From SFLA01 sp045595165 (lineage in GTDB: Bacteria > Bacillota > Clostridia > Oscillospirales > CAG-382): a stretch of DNA of 38,807 bases. The translations under genes were made by a program, and so were the position numbers. This document shows positions 30,661 to 38,662 of this stretch, one piece after another (the first letter of the stretch is position 1; each line of letters starts with the position of its first letter). The stretch lies in assembly GCA_045595165.1 (NCBI GenBank), contig JAZNZY010000002.1:1-38807 (forward strand), read 5' to 3'. Below the pieces are notes generated by a model that was given only the letters and a program-made list of their open reading frames with translations, was not told where the DNA came from and made no database searches.

Positions 30661-30689
30661 TTGACATACCTTTTAAAAGGTGATATAAT
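30661..30689 (+). promoter_or_regulatory. Consensus promoter of asnA with palindrome in the spacer
   Basis: -35 TTGACA (30661-30666), 17-bp spacer, -10 TATAAT (30684-30689): a perfect sigma-A consensus. The spacer holds a perfect 14-bp palindrome ACCTTTTAAAAGGT (30668-30681), a likely repressor operator. Confidence 0.9.
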
Positions 30690-30722
30690 CCCAGTAATGT
30701 TTGATAAAACGAGGCATTTTTT

Positions 30723-31730
30723 ATGAACAAGGTTTACATCCCCGAAGGCTACTCGCCCGCTTTGGGCAGTTACGATACCCAGCGGGCAATAGAATTTATA
30801 AAAGAGAATTTCCAGAAAGCACTTTCGGAAAATCTCCATTTGAAGCGCGTTTCCGCACCGCTTTTCGTTACGGCGCAGTCCGGTCTAAACGACAACCTCT
30901 CCGGCAAGGAGCGCCCCGTTTCCTTTGATATCCCCGCAGTTGACGGAGAGGGGCAGGTGGTACATTCCCTTGCAAAATGGAAGCGTCTTGCGTTAAAGAG
31001 ATACGGCTTTGTAATGCACAGAGGTCTTTTTACGGATATGAACGCTATCCGCCGCGATGAGGAGCTTGATAACCTCCATTCCATTTACGTTGACCAATGG
31101 GACTGGGAAAAGATAATCTGTGCCGAAGACCGTACCACGGAATATCTTTACAAAACGGTAGAGAGCATCGTTTCCGCAATTTGCGATACTTGCGATAAAT
31201 TAAAACAAAAGTATCCCGTCCTTAAAACATCTCTTTCCCGCGAGGTGGCGTTCATCACCTCCGAGGAGTTGGAGGAAATGTATCCAACGCTTGCGCCCGA
31301 TGAAAGGGAGCACGAATACACCCGTATACACCGCACGGTGTTCGTTTCCCGTATCGGCGCGCCTCTCAAAAACGGCAAGCCTCACGGTATGCGCGCTCCC
31401 GACTATGACGATTGGTCCTTAAACGGCGATATCCTTTTCTGGCACGATGCGCTGGATACTCATATAGAAATATCCTCTATGGGCATCCGTGTGGACCCCG
31501 CTTCTCTTGATGCACAGCTTACTTTTTCCGGTTGTGATGACAGACGCGCTCTTCCCTTCCACAGTATGCTTCTTAATGGGGAATTACCCCTTACTATCGG
31601 CGGCGGTATAGGTCAGTCCCGTCTGTGCCTGCTTATGCTGGGCAACGTGCATATCGGTGAAGTTCAGTCTTCCGTGTGGGACAGCGAAACTATCCGTGTC
31701 TGCGCCGAAAAAGGAGTTCCTCTGCTGTAA
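30723..31730 (+). CDS. asnA: Aspartate--ammonia ligase (asparagine synthetase A)
   Basis: Makes asparagine from aspartate and ammonia with ATP; a relative of class II aminoacyl-tRNA synthetases. The 335-residue length is typical. The pattern R-A-I-E-F-I-K-E-N-F, the V-S-A-P-L-F-V segment, F-D-I-P (about 70), V-V-H-S-L-A-K-W-K-R-L-A-L (about 80-92), M-N-A-I-R-R-D-E-E-L-D-N-L-H-S-I-Y-V-D-Q-W-D-W-E (about 105-126) and I-G-G-G-I-G-Q-S-R near the C terminus all fit. There is a near-perfect promoter 30 bases upstream with a palindromic operator candidate, so expression is probably switched. The NUDIX gene overlaps its stop by one base (TAATG). Confidence 0.96.
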   Translation: MNKVYIPEGYSPALGSYDTQRAIEFIKENFQKALSENLHLKRVSAPLFVTAQSGLNDNLSGKERPVSFDIPAVDGEGQVVHSLAKWKRLALKRYGFVMHRGLFTDMNAIRRDEELDNLHSIYVDQWDWEKIICAEDRTTEYLYKTVESIVSAICDTCDKLKQKYPVLKTSLSREVAFITSEELEEMYPTLAPDEREHEYTRIHRTVFVSRIGAPLKNGKPHGMRAPDYDDWSLNGDILFWHDALDTHIEISSMGIRVDPASLDAQLTFSGCDDRRALPFHSMLLNGELPLTIGGGIGQSRLCLLMLGNVHIGEVQSSVWDSETIRVCAEKGVPLL

Positions 31731-32236
31731 TGAAAGAAAAATGGAACGCATATACCGCTGACGGCACGCTGACAGACACCGTGCTTACTCGCGGAGAACC
31801 TATCCCCGCAGGGCTGTACCATATGGTGTGCGAGGTGCTGGTAAAACATACCGATGGAAGTGTTCTGTGTATGAAACGCGCTTCCACAAAGCCGGCGAAC
31901 ACTTATCCCGGATATTACGAAGCCACCGCAGGCGGTTCTGCACTGCTTGGGGAAACTAAAGAGGAATGCGTAAAGCGGGAATTAAAAGAAGAAACGGGTA
32001 TAGACGACGTTTCTTTTGAGCTTATAAGAAGAACCGTTACAAAGGATACTATCTATTATACCTACGTGTGCACCACCGATTGGGATAAAACGAACGTGAC
32101 CTTACAGCAAGGCGAAACGGAGGATTTTGTCTGGATGAGCGAGCGGGAATTTGCCGCTTTTATAAATTCCAAGGACTTTATCCCCGTGCATAAAGAACGA
32201 TATAAAGAGTATTTTATAAAAATGGGATATATGTAA
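31730..32236 (+). CDS. NUDIX hydrolase
   Basis: A 168-residue NUDIX protein starting at the ATG that overlaps the asnA stop. The full Nudix box is present at about residues 65-87: G-S-A-L-L-G-E then seven residues then R-E-L-K-E-E-T-G-I, matching G-x5-E-x7-R-E-U-x-E-E-x-G-U. The preceding V-L-V-K-H-T-D-G-S-V-L-C-M-K-R-A and Y-P-G-Y-Y-E strands are typical of the isopentenyl diphosphate isomerase-like/YfcD-type group. The N terminus (about 1-28) includes T-L-T-D-T-V-L-T-R-G-E-P-I-P, a family trait. Substrate unknown; probably a nucleoside-diphosphate derivative. The stop codon lies in the loop of the following terminator. Confidence 0.92.
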   Translation: MKEKWNAYTADGTLTDTVLTRGEPIPAGLYHMVCEVLVKHTDGSVLCMKRASTKPANTYPGYYEATAGGSALLGETKEECVKRELKEETGIDDVSFELIRRTVTKDTIYYTYVCTTDWDKTNVTLQQGETEDFVWMSEREFAAFINSKDFIPVHKERYKEYFIKMGYM

Positions 32237-32254
32237 GATATATCCCTTATTTTT
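32224..32254 (+). terminator. Terminator overlapping the NUDIX stop codon
   Basis: Perfect 9-bp inverted repeat GGGATATAT / ATATATCCC around loop GTAAG (32224-32246), followed by TTATTTTT. The last four codons and the TAA stop lie in the stem and loop. Confidence 0.75.
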
Positions 32255-32325
32255 CGAGGAGTTGATCATTATGTCTGCAATTTGTATCTTTAAAAACCAC
32301 AAATTTATATTTAACAGGAGAAATA

Positions 32326-33501
32326 ATGATACAACTGAAAGGCAAAAGAAATTCAGCTTTAATTTTTGCGGATAAAATCGATAAACAAACAAAAACACAG
32401 CTTTCGGATATATTGCGTAACGAAGCTTATTCGGACAGCAAGATACGCATTATGCCGGATACTCATTCGGGCAAATACGTTCCCGTGGGCACTACTATGA
32501 CGGTTTCAAACCGTGTATCCCCTTCCTTAGTGGGGGTGGATATAGGCTGCGGAATGGAAGTGGTGTATATCGACAAAACCGAAGTGGATTTTGGAAGACT
32601 GGATGCAGTTATTCGGTCTCGCATACCAAGCGGTTCAAAGGTTCATTCAAGCCCGAATACCGATTTCGATTTTTCACCGTTAAGATGCAGGGATAATATA
32701 GACCTGCGCCGTGCCGCCTGCAGTATGGGGACCTTGGGCGGCGGAAACCATTTTATCGAACTTGATATTACCGAAGACGGCGGCTTGGTGTTGGTAATAC
32801 ATTCCGGCTCAAGGCAGTTGGGGAACGATGTGGCTATGTTTTATCAGGACAAAGCATATCGTATTCAGTGCGGGTTGGCGCGCAGAAACGCAAAACGGTA
32901 TTATGAAAAGGGCGACGAAGAGTTTTACGGCGTAAAAAAGTTTAAAAGCAAGGATATCCCAAAGGTTAGCTTCGGTGAAGCCGTTTTAGAAGGAAAGGAT
33001 TTTGAAGATTATCTTTTTGATCTTAAAACAGTAACCGATTTCGCCGACAAAAACCGCAAAACCATGGCGGATATCATTTGCGTCGAAATGGGCTTTGCAG
33101 TAACCGACCGTTTTTCTTGCATCCATAATTATATAGATGCGGAGCATATGATATTGCGCAAGGGCGCAGTTTCCGCAAGGTTGGATGAACGGGTAATAAT
33201 ACCTCTCAATATGCGTGACGGATCGCTTATATGCAGAGGGCTTGGAAATTCGGATTGGAATTTTTCCGCACCTCACGGCGCGGGCAGAGCCTGCAGCCGC
33301 ATTGACGCAAAGTACGCCTATACGGTAGAGGAATTTGTGGCGGAAATGGAAGGTATATATTCCACCACCGTTTGCAAAGAAACCGTGGACGAATGTCCTA
33401 TGGCGTATAAAGCTCCGGATAGAATAATAGACTTTATACAAGACACCGTTGAGATAGAGCAAACTATTAAACCCATCTACAATTTCAAAGGCGTAAAATG
33501 A
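32326..33501 (+). CDS. rtcB: RtcB family RNA ligase
   Basis: RtcB joins RNA 2',3'-cyclic phosphate ends to 5'-OH ends with GTP and Mn(II). The 391-residue length fits the shorter bacterial type. Visible motifs: P-D-T-H-S-G-K (44-50), the Mn-site G-V-D-I-G-C-G-M with D72 and C75, G-G-G-N-H-F-I-E (about 139-146), I-H-S-G-S-R (about 158-163), H-N-Y-I-D (about 266-270), R-K-G-A (about 278-281) and S-A-P-H-G-A-G-R-A-C-S-R near 313-325, whose His is the expected GMP-carrying nucleophile. CAGGAG lies seven bases before the ATG. No RtcA or archease gene is near. A 34-codon frame at 32271-32375 overlaps the start. Confidence 0.95.
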   Translation: MIQLKGKRNSALIFADKIDKQTKTQLSDILRNEAYSDSKIRIMPDTHSGKYVPVGTTMTVSNRVSPSLVGVDIGCGMEVVYIDKTEVDFGRLDAVIRSRIPSGSKVHSSPNTDFDFSPLRCRDNIDLRRAACSMGTLGGGNHFIELDITEDGGLVLVIHSGSRQLGNDVAMFYQDKAYRIQCGLARRNAKRYYEKGDEEFYGVKKFKSKDIPKVSFGEAVLEGKDFEDYLFDLKTVTDFADKNRKTMADIICVEMGFAVTDRFSCIHNYIDAEHMILRKGAVSARLDERVIIPLNMRDGSLICRGLGNSDWNFSAPHGAGRACSRIDAKYAYTVEEFVAEMEGIYSTTVCKETVDECPMAYKAPDRIIDFIQDTVEIEQTIKPIYNFKGVK

Positions 33502-33505
33502 CAAC

Positions 33506-33533
33506 AAAAAGCACCGATTTCTCGGTGCTTTTT
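33506..33533 (+). terminator. Terminator after rtcB (identical copy 1)
   Basis: Stem GCACCGA / TCGGTGC around TTTC with A5 and T5 flanks. The same 28 bases occur at 35051-35078, on the other side of the HTH gene. Confidence 0.9.
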
Positions 33534-33574
33534 GCTTCCGCAAGTGCAGCTTGACACGGGCAAGAAATTGATGC

Positions 33575-33603
33575 TTGCAAAATAAGACGATATAGTGCAT
33601 AAT
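33575..33603 (+). promoter_or_regulatory. Promoter of the HTH regulator gene
   Basis: -35 TTGCAA (33575-33580), 17-bp spacer, -10 CATAAT (33598-33603); start near 33610. A consensus TTGACA at 33551-33556 has no matching -10 at the right distance. Confidence 0.55.
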
Positions 33604-33632
33604 GTAGTTAGCCCCCGAAAGGAGTAAAAATT

Positions 33633-35042
33633 ATGACTGTCGGTGAAAAAATACAATATTACAGAAAAAAGCAAGGCTTGTCCCAAGAGGATCTCGGTCA
33701 AAAGCTGATGGTAAGTAGACAGACCATAAGCCTTTGGGAAATGGATAAAACCGTTCCGTCCATAGATAATCTTATGCGGCTGAAAGAGATCTTCGGCGTT
33801 TCAATAGACGATATTCTGTGCGGCGGGGAAGTTAAAGCCGAAAACGCAGATCAGCCTCTTGAATCATATTCCTTTACCTATACAAAGGAGGAGGCAAAAG
33901 GGCTTTTCAAATATTCCGCAAGGTCTATATTAACACGCTTTTTAATCTCACTTTTTGCTTTAATATTTTTGTTCATTACTTCGTTAAACGCTGCCGATCT
34001 TATAAAAGGCTTTTTTCTCGGTATCATCGTACTGTGGATACTCGCGTTTATAAGAACTGTTTTTCTTTTCCGCAAAAACCGCAAAGAGGGAACGGAAAAA
34101 ATGTCCCAAAGCACGTACACTTACGATGTTTATGAAGAATTTTTAAAGGTGACCATAGACAGTCCCGATAAAAACAGAAACCTTACGGTAAAGTACAGCG
34201 ATGTAAAAAAAGTGTCCTTTACGGATAAGTACGTTATTATGCAGGTGAAAAACGAGCTGCTTTCAATAAAAAGAGAACTGTTACCTGAAAACTCTTATGT
34301 TTATACTCTTTTAAAGCTTGCCACTGCTAAAAATCCGCTCCGCGTCAAAACCAAATGGCATCTGCTGTCGATAATACTGTTTGTATCATCTATTTTCAGC
34401 ATTATACTTGCCATGTTTTCCGTTGCCGTAGCAGGCACTATCAACGGCAAAGACGTACAGAATATGTGGCTGTTTTTCCTGTATCTGCCTATTCCAATTG
34501 CTTCTATCGTATTTTACGTTGTACTGAAGCGCAGGGGTATCGTGTTTAAAAAGAACCTTATCGTGGGAATAATAATGTCGGCACTCCTTTGTATTTACGG
34601 AAGCTTCGTTTTGATCCCCGAACAGGTGTCCGTAAACGGGGGTTACGAGGCATCTATCGAAAACGTCCTTTCTGAAGATTATACTTCTCCCGACGTTATC
34701 AAGGTATTTCCCCTTAAAAAGGCAGAAGAACACATAGAGACCATTTGTATTTTTCAAACCGAGGACAAGGGCTTGGTGGTAGGCGCGCTGTATGCCTACG
34801 AGGACGAAGACGAAACCTATTTTGAGGAATTTGAATCCAACGTGCAAATCGGTAAGCGTTATTATTCCGACGGCTGTACTTCCGATTACGATATAGGATA
34901 CCAGATATACGCAACCCGCAAGGACGCACCTGATGTTTCCTATGAATTGCAGGAGATAACCGTTGACGGTGAAAAATATTATTTCTGCGTGGGATATATC
35001 GGCGACTATATGTCTGACGAAACTCACTGGGTGATTGAATAA
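33633..35042 (+). CDS. XRE-type HTH regulator with five membrane segments and an external C-terminal domain
   Basis: A 469-residue one-component membrane regulator. Residues 1-62 are an XRE/Cro-type DNA-binding domain (K-I-Q-Y-Y-R-K-K-Q-G-L-S-Q-E-D-L-G, R-Q-T-I-S-L-W-E). Two membrane helices (about 97-118 and 122-147) follow; then a cytoplasmic segment (about 155-235) like the YcxB family (D-V-Y-E-E-F-L-K-V, L-T-V-K-Y-S-D-V-K-K-V). Then three more helices (about 246-268, 277-298, 309-328), leaving residues 329-469 outside, rich in Asp/Glu/Tyr. An odd number of helices with an inside N terminus fits an external sensor. AAAGGAG precedes the ATG. Its own promoter and two identical flanking terminators make it a self-contained unit. 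Ligand and target genes are unknown. Confidence 0.88.
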   Translation: MTVGEKIQYYRKKQGLSQEDLGQKLMVSRQTISLWEMDKTVPSIDNLMRLKEIFGVSIDDILCGGEVKAENADQPLESYSFTYTKEEAKGLFKYSARSILTRFLISLFALIFLFITSLNAADLIKGFFLGIIVLWILAFIRTVFLFRKNRKEGTEKMSQSTYTYDVYEEFLKVTIDSPDKNRNLTVKYSDVKKVSFTDKYVIMQVKNELLSIKRELLPENSYVYTLLKLATAKNPLRVKTKWHLLSIILFVSSIFSIILAMFSVAVAGTINGKDVQNMWLFFLYLPIPIASIVFYVVLKRRGIVFKKNLIVGIIMSALLCIYGSFVLIPEQVSVNGGYEASIENVLSEDYTSPDVIKVFPLKKAEEHIETICIFQTEDKGLVVGALYAYEDEDETYFEEFESNVQIGKRYYSDGCTSDYDIGYQIYATRKDAPDVSYELQEITVDGEKYYFCVGYIGDYMSDETHWVIE

Positions 35043-35050
35043 AGTAAACA

Positions 35051-35078
35051 AAAAAGCACCGATTTCTCGGTGCTTTTT
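35051..35078. terminator. Terminator between HTH gene and hydrogenase (identical copy 2)
   Basis: Same 28 bases as 33506-33533. It lies between convergent genes and has A-tract and T-tract on both sides, so it can stop both the HTH and the hydA transcripts. Confidence 0.9.
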
Positions 35079-35091
35079 CTTGTGTTTGTTA

Positions 35092-36834
35092 TTAGTTATA
35101 TTTTTTGCGTGCGGTGTAGTGGGTGTGGAGAAGCTCGTGAGCCTTATGTCCGCCGATCTCGCCGAGGTATTCTGCGTAAAGCTTCTTAACCTCTTCGTTT
35201 TCGTGGGACTTTCTCTTTGCCTTGCCTGCATCCTCTGCGTACAGAGCCTTTGCACGCTCAGCTTTAACGTCAACGTAGCTGCGCTCGGTAGCACTAACGA
35301 TAGGAGTACCGCCGCCGTGGATACATCCGCCGGGACAAGCCATAACTTCGATAAAATCGTACTGCTTTTCGCCGCTCTTTATGGATTCAAGCAGAGCCTT
35401 TGCGTTTGCGGTGCCGTGAGCAACTGCAACGCGTACTATCTTACCGTTAAGGTCAACTTCAGCTTCCTTTATACCGTCAAGGCCGCGTACTGCGGTGAGG
35501 TTAACGTCGGTAAGCTCGTTGCCGGTAACAACCTCGTATACGGTACGGAGAGCAGCCTCCATAACGCCGCCGGTGGTACCGAATATTACGGATGCGCCGG
35601 TGGATTCGCCCATAAGGCTATCGAAATCGCTATCGGGCAGACGAACGAAGTCTATGCTTGCGGTCTTGATCATTCTTGCAAGCTCTCTCACGGTGAGAAC
35701 CGCGTCAACATCCTGCATACCATCTCTGGAAAGCTCGGGACGTGCAGCCTCGTACTTCTTGGAGGTACAGGGCATTACGGATACAACGTAGATATCCTTG
35801 GGATCGATACCTTCTTTTTCTGCGAAGTAGCTCTTAATAAGAGCGCCTTCCATCTCGTGAGGAGATTTGCAGGAAGAAAGGTTGGGAATAAATTCGGGGA
35901 AGAAGGTTTCGCAGTACTTGATCCAACCGGGAGAGCAGGAGGTGATCATAGGAAGCGTTCCGCCGTTCTGCATACGCTGAAGCAGCTCGGTGCCCTCTTC
36001 CATAATGGTAAGGTCTGCGCCGAAATCGGTATCAAATACTTTATCAAAGCCCAGTCTGCGGAGCGCGGTAACCAGCTTGCCGGTTACGGAAGTGCCCATA
36101 GGCATACCGAACTCTTCGCCCAGAGTTGCTCTTACTGCGGGAGCAGGCTGAACAACAACGTATTTTTTAGGATCGTTGAGGGCAGCCCAAACGTCCTGAG
36201 TATTATCCTTTTCCTTAAGCGCGCCAACGGGGCAGGCGAGTATACACTGACCGCAGTATACGCAGGGTGCGTCTACGATAGAACGCTCAAACGCGCTTCC
36301 CACAACAGTCTTTATACCGCGCTTGGAAAGACCGATAGCACCGATCTTCTGTACGTCGTTACAAGCGGAGATACAACGGCGGCAGGAGATACACTTGCTG
36401 TTATCACGTACGAGAGAAGGGGAAAGGTCATCTATCTCGTATTCGTATTTTTCGCCGTCATAGGGATAATCATTTACTCCGTATTCCTTGCAGAGAGTAG
36501 CAAGTTCGCAGTTACCGCTGCGTACGCAGGAGGTACACTCTCTGTTATGAGTGGAAAGGATGAGCTCAAGGTTGATCTTTCTTGCCTTGCGGAGCTTTTC
36601 GGTGTTGGTGTATATCTCCATTCCGTCGGAAATGGGAGCAACACAAGCTGCCTGATAAGCTCTTGCGCCCTTGATCTCTACAAGACACAGACGGCAAGCG
36701 CCGATCTGCTGTACGTCTTTAAGATAGCAAAGGGTGGGGATGTTTATTTGTGCTTCTCTGGCGGCTTCAAGCACAGTATAATTTGCGGGCACTGTTACCT
36801 TGATGCCGTCTATAGTAATTGTTACGTTGTTCAT
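35092..36834 (-). CDS. hydA: [FeFe]-hydrogenase catalytic subunit, NADH-linked type
   Basis: Catalytic subunit that reduces protons or oxidises H2 at the H-cluster; with HydB it links NADH (and often ferredoxin) to H2. The 580-residue protein has an N-terminal [2Fe-2S] domain (C36, C47, C50 and a later C), a His-Cys3 [4Fe-4S] site (H-N-R-E-C-T-S-C-V-R-S-G-N-C, about 95-108), two [4Fe-4S] clusters (CISCRRCISAC about 149-159; CVYCGQCILACP about 190-201) and the H-cluster domain with L1 T-S-C-S-P-G-W (about 297), L2 M-P-C-T-S-K-K-Y-E (about 352) and L3 M-A-C-P-G-G-C-I-H-G-G-G (about 495). The C-terminal small-subunit-like segment follows (about 520-580). L1 has Ser where T-S-C-C-P is common. It follows hydB by 12 bases with AGGGGG; last gene of the operon. 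Confidence 0.97.
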   Translation of the reverse strand: MNNVTITIDGIKVTVPANYTVLEAAREAQINIPTLCYLKDVQQIGACRLCLVEIKGARAYQAACVAPISDGMEIYTNTEKLRKARKINLELILSTHNRECTSCVRSGNCELATLCKEYGVNDYPYDGEKYEYEIDDLSPSLVRDNSKCISCRRCISACNDVQKIGAIGLSKRGIKTVVGSAFERSIVDAPCVYCGQCILACPVGALKEKDNTQDVWAALNDPKKYVVVQPAPAVRATLGEEFGMPMGTSVTGKLVTALRRLGFDKVFDTDFGADLTIMEEGTELLQRMQNGGTLPMITSCSPGWIKYCETFFPEFIPNLSSCKSPHEMEGALIKSYFAEKEGIDPKDIYVVSVMPCTSKKYEAARPELSRDGMQDVDAVLTVRELARMIKTASIDFVRLPDSDFDSLMGESTGASVIFGTTGGVMEAALRTVYEVVTGNELTDVNLTAVRGLDGIKEAEVDLNGKIVRVAVAHGTANAKALLESIKSGEKQYDFIEVMACPGGCIHGGGTPIVSATERSYVDVKAERAKALYAEDAGKAKRKSHENEEVKKLYAEYLGEIGGHKAHELLHTHYTARKKYN

Positions 36835-36846
36835 TTCGTTTCCCCC

Positions 36847-38643
36847 TTATTTCTTTACGATTGCCTTCTTGGGGCAGCTTGCGAGACATACACCGCACTT
36901 GATACACTTGTCCTGATCTATAACGTAAGGGCTCTTGATAACGCCGGAAATAGCACCAACAGGGCACTTTCTGGAGCAGAGAGAACAGCCGATACATTTT
37001 TCGGGGTCGATAGTGATCTTTGCAAGAGCTTTACAAGCGCCTGCGGGACATCTCTTTTCACGGATATGAGCTTCATACTCATCACGGAAATAACGAATGG
37101 TGGAAAGTACGGGGTTGGGAGCTGTCTGACCAAGACCGCAGAGTGCGGTAGCCTTAATGGTGTTACCCAGCTCTTCCAGCTTTTCGATATCGCCTTCTTC
37201 GCCCTTGCCTTCAGTGATGCGCTCAAGAATTTCAAGCATTCTTCTGGTACCTATACGGCAGGGAGTACACTTACCGCAGGATTCATCAACGGTGAAGCCG
37301 AGGAAGAATTTAGCGATATCTACCATACAGTTGTCTTCGTCCATTACGATCAGACCGCCGGAGCCCATCATAGAGCCGATAGCGATAAGGTTGTCGTAAT
37401 CAACGGGAGTATCGATAAGGTCTGCGGGGATACATCCGCCGGAAGGACCGCCGGTCTGAGCAGCCTTGAACTTCTTGCCGTTGGGAATACCGCCGCCGAT
37501 CTCTTCGATAATGGTGCGGAGGGGAGTACCCATGGGAATTTCAACAAGACCGGTGTTGGTGATCTTGCCGCCAAGCGCAAACACCTTGGTGCCGTGGGAC
37601 TTTTCAGTACCGATACCCTTGAACCAATCTGCGCCGTTTATAATGATCTGGGGAATGTTAGCGTAAGTTTCAACATTGTTGAGTATGGTGGGCTTGCCGA
37701 ACAGACCCTTTACTGCGGGGAAAGGAGGACGAGGTCTGGGCTCGCCGCGGTGACCTTCGATAGAGGTCATAAGTGCGGTTTCCTCACCGCAAACGAATGC
37801 GCCTGCGCCAAGACGGATATCCAAATTAAAGCTGAAATCTGTTCCGAATATGTTATCGCCCAGCAGACCGTACTCCTTTGCCTGGTTAATAGCGGTGGTA
37901 AGACGCTGTACAGCGATAGGATACTCTGCACGGATGTATATGTAGCCCTGATCTGCGCCGATAGCGTATCCTGCGATAGCCATTGCTTCGATAACTGCGT
38001 GGGGGTCGCCTTCAAGGATGGATCTGTCCATAAATGCGCCGGGGTCGCCTTCGTCGGCGTTACAGCAAACGTATTTCTGAACGTTGCCTCTGTTGCCGGA
38101 AGCGAATTTCCACTTAAGACCGGTGGGGAAGCCCGCACCGCCGCGTCCGCGGAGTCCGGAATCCAGAACTAATTGTATAACTTCATCGGGAGTCATTTCG
38201 GTAAGGCACTTACCGAGTGCGGTATAACCGTTACGGCCGATATATTCTTCAATGTTTTCAGGGTCTACAACGCCGCAGTTACGGAGAGCGATACGCATCT
38301 GGCTCTTGTAGAATGCGGTTTCGTTAAGAGAAGAAGCAGCTTCGCCGCCTTCAACAACGGGATCGTTGTAAACGAGTCTTTGAACGGGACGTCCCTTAAG
38401 AAGATGTTCTTCTACTATTTCGGGAATGTCTTCCGCAGTAACTCTGGAATAGAAGATACCCTCGGGATAAACTATCATTATAGGGCCGAGAGCGCACAGA
38501 CCGAAGCATCCGGTCTGGACCATTTTAATTTCCTCAGTAAGTCCGTGCTTTTCAAGCTCGGCGGTCAGTGCTTTTCTTACAGCGGCACTGCCGGAGGAGG
38601 TACAACCTGTACCTGCACAAATAAGTACGTGAGCACGAATCAT
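36847..38643 (-). CDS. hydB: NADH-binding hydrogenase subunit (NuoF/HydB/HndC type)
   Basis: Flavin subunit of the multisubunit hydrogenase; moves electrons between NAD(H) and the iron-sulfur chain. The 598-residue length fits HydB/HndC. It starts with a thioredoxin-like [2Fe-2S] domain (C9 and C14 in CAGTGC, then G-C-F-G-L-C about 44-49), followed by the FMN/NADH region: G-L-R-G-R-G-G-A-G-F-P-T-G-L-K-W (about 165-180), A-D-E-G-D-P-G-A-F-M-D-R, G-A-G-A-F-V-C-G-E-E-T-A-L. A [4Fe-4S] site C-G-K-C-T-P-C-R-x-G with a later C-G-L-G is near 458-500. Two C-terminal ferredoxin clusters (CIGCSLCSRKCP, CIKCGVCLASCP) end the protein. GGAGG lies ten bases before the ATG. The preceding gene is an HndB-like subunit. 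Confidence 0.97.
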   Translation of the reverse strand: MIRAHVLICAGTGCTSSGSAAVRKALTAELEKHGLTEEIKMVQTGCFGLCALGPIMIVYPEGIFYSRVTAEDIPEIVEEHLLKGRPVQRLVYNDPVVEGGEAASSLNETAFYKSQMRIALRNCGVVDPENIEEYIGRNGYTALGKCLTEMTPDEVIQLVLDSGLRGRGGAGFPTGLKWKFASGNRGNVQKYVCCNADEGDPGAFMDRSILEGDPHAVIEAMAIAGYAIGADQGYIYIRAEYPIAVQRLTTAINQAKEYGLLGDNIFGTDFSFNLDIRLGAGAFVCGEETALMTSIEGHRGEPRPRPPFPAVKGLFGKPTILNNVETYANIPQIIINGADWFKGIGTEKSHGTKVFALGGKITNTGLVEIPMGTPLRTIIEEIGGGIPNGKKFKAAQTGGPSGGCIPADLIDTPVDYDNLIAIGSMMGSGGLIVMDEDNCMVDIAKFFLGFTVDESCGKCTPCRIGTRRMLEILERITEGKGEEGDIEKLEELGNTIKATALCGLGQTAPNPVLSTIRYFRDEYEAHIREKRCPAGACKALAKITIDPEKCIGCSLCSRKCPVGAISGVIKSPYVIDQDKCIKCGVCLASCPKKAIVKK

Positions 38644-38662
38644 TTAATCATTTCCTCCGTTT

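Noticed and set aside
29885..30730. A 281-codon open frame on the minus strand opposite the cysteine desulfidase gene
   Set aside because: Shadow of a gene with conserved family motifs; it has no upstream signals.
32262..32290. Weak promoter-like TTGATC-17-TATCTT before rtcB
   Set aside because: The match to consensus is poor, especially at -10. It may be real, since a terminator precedes rtcB, but the sequence alone does not support it.
33551..33556. Consensus TTGACA before the HTH gene
   Set aside because: The bases at the expected -10 distance (around 33574) do not resemble TATAAT; the TTGCAA/CATAAT pair further down fits better.
35035..38172. A 1045-codon open frame on the plus strand opposite hydA and hydB
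   Set aside because: It is antisense to two genes with full family motifs. Its product is low-complexity-like, rich in Cys, Gly and Ser with no domain, and it starts inside the HTH gene end. It is a by-product of the codon bias of the hydrogenase genes.
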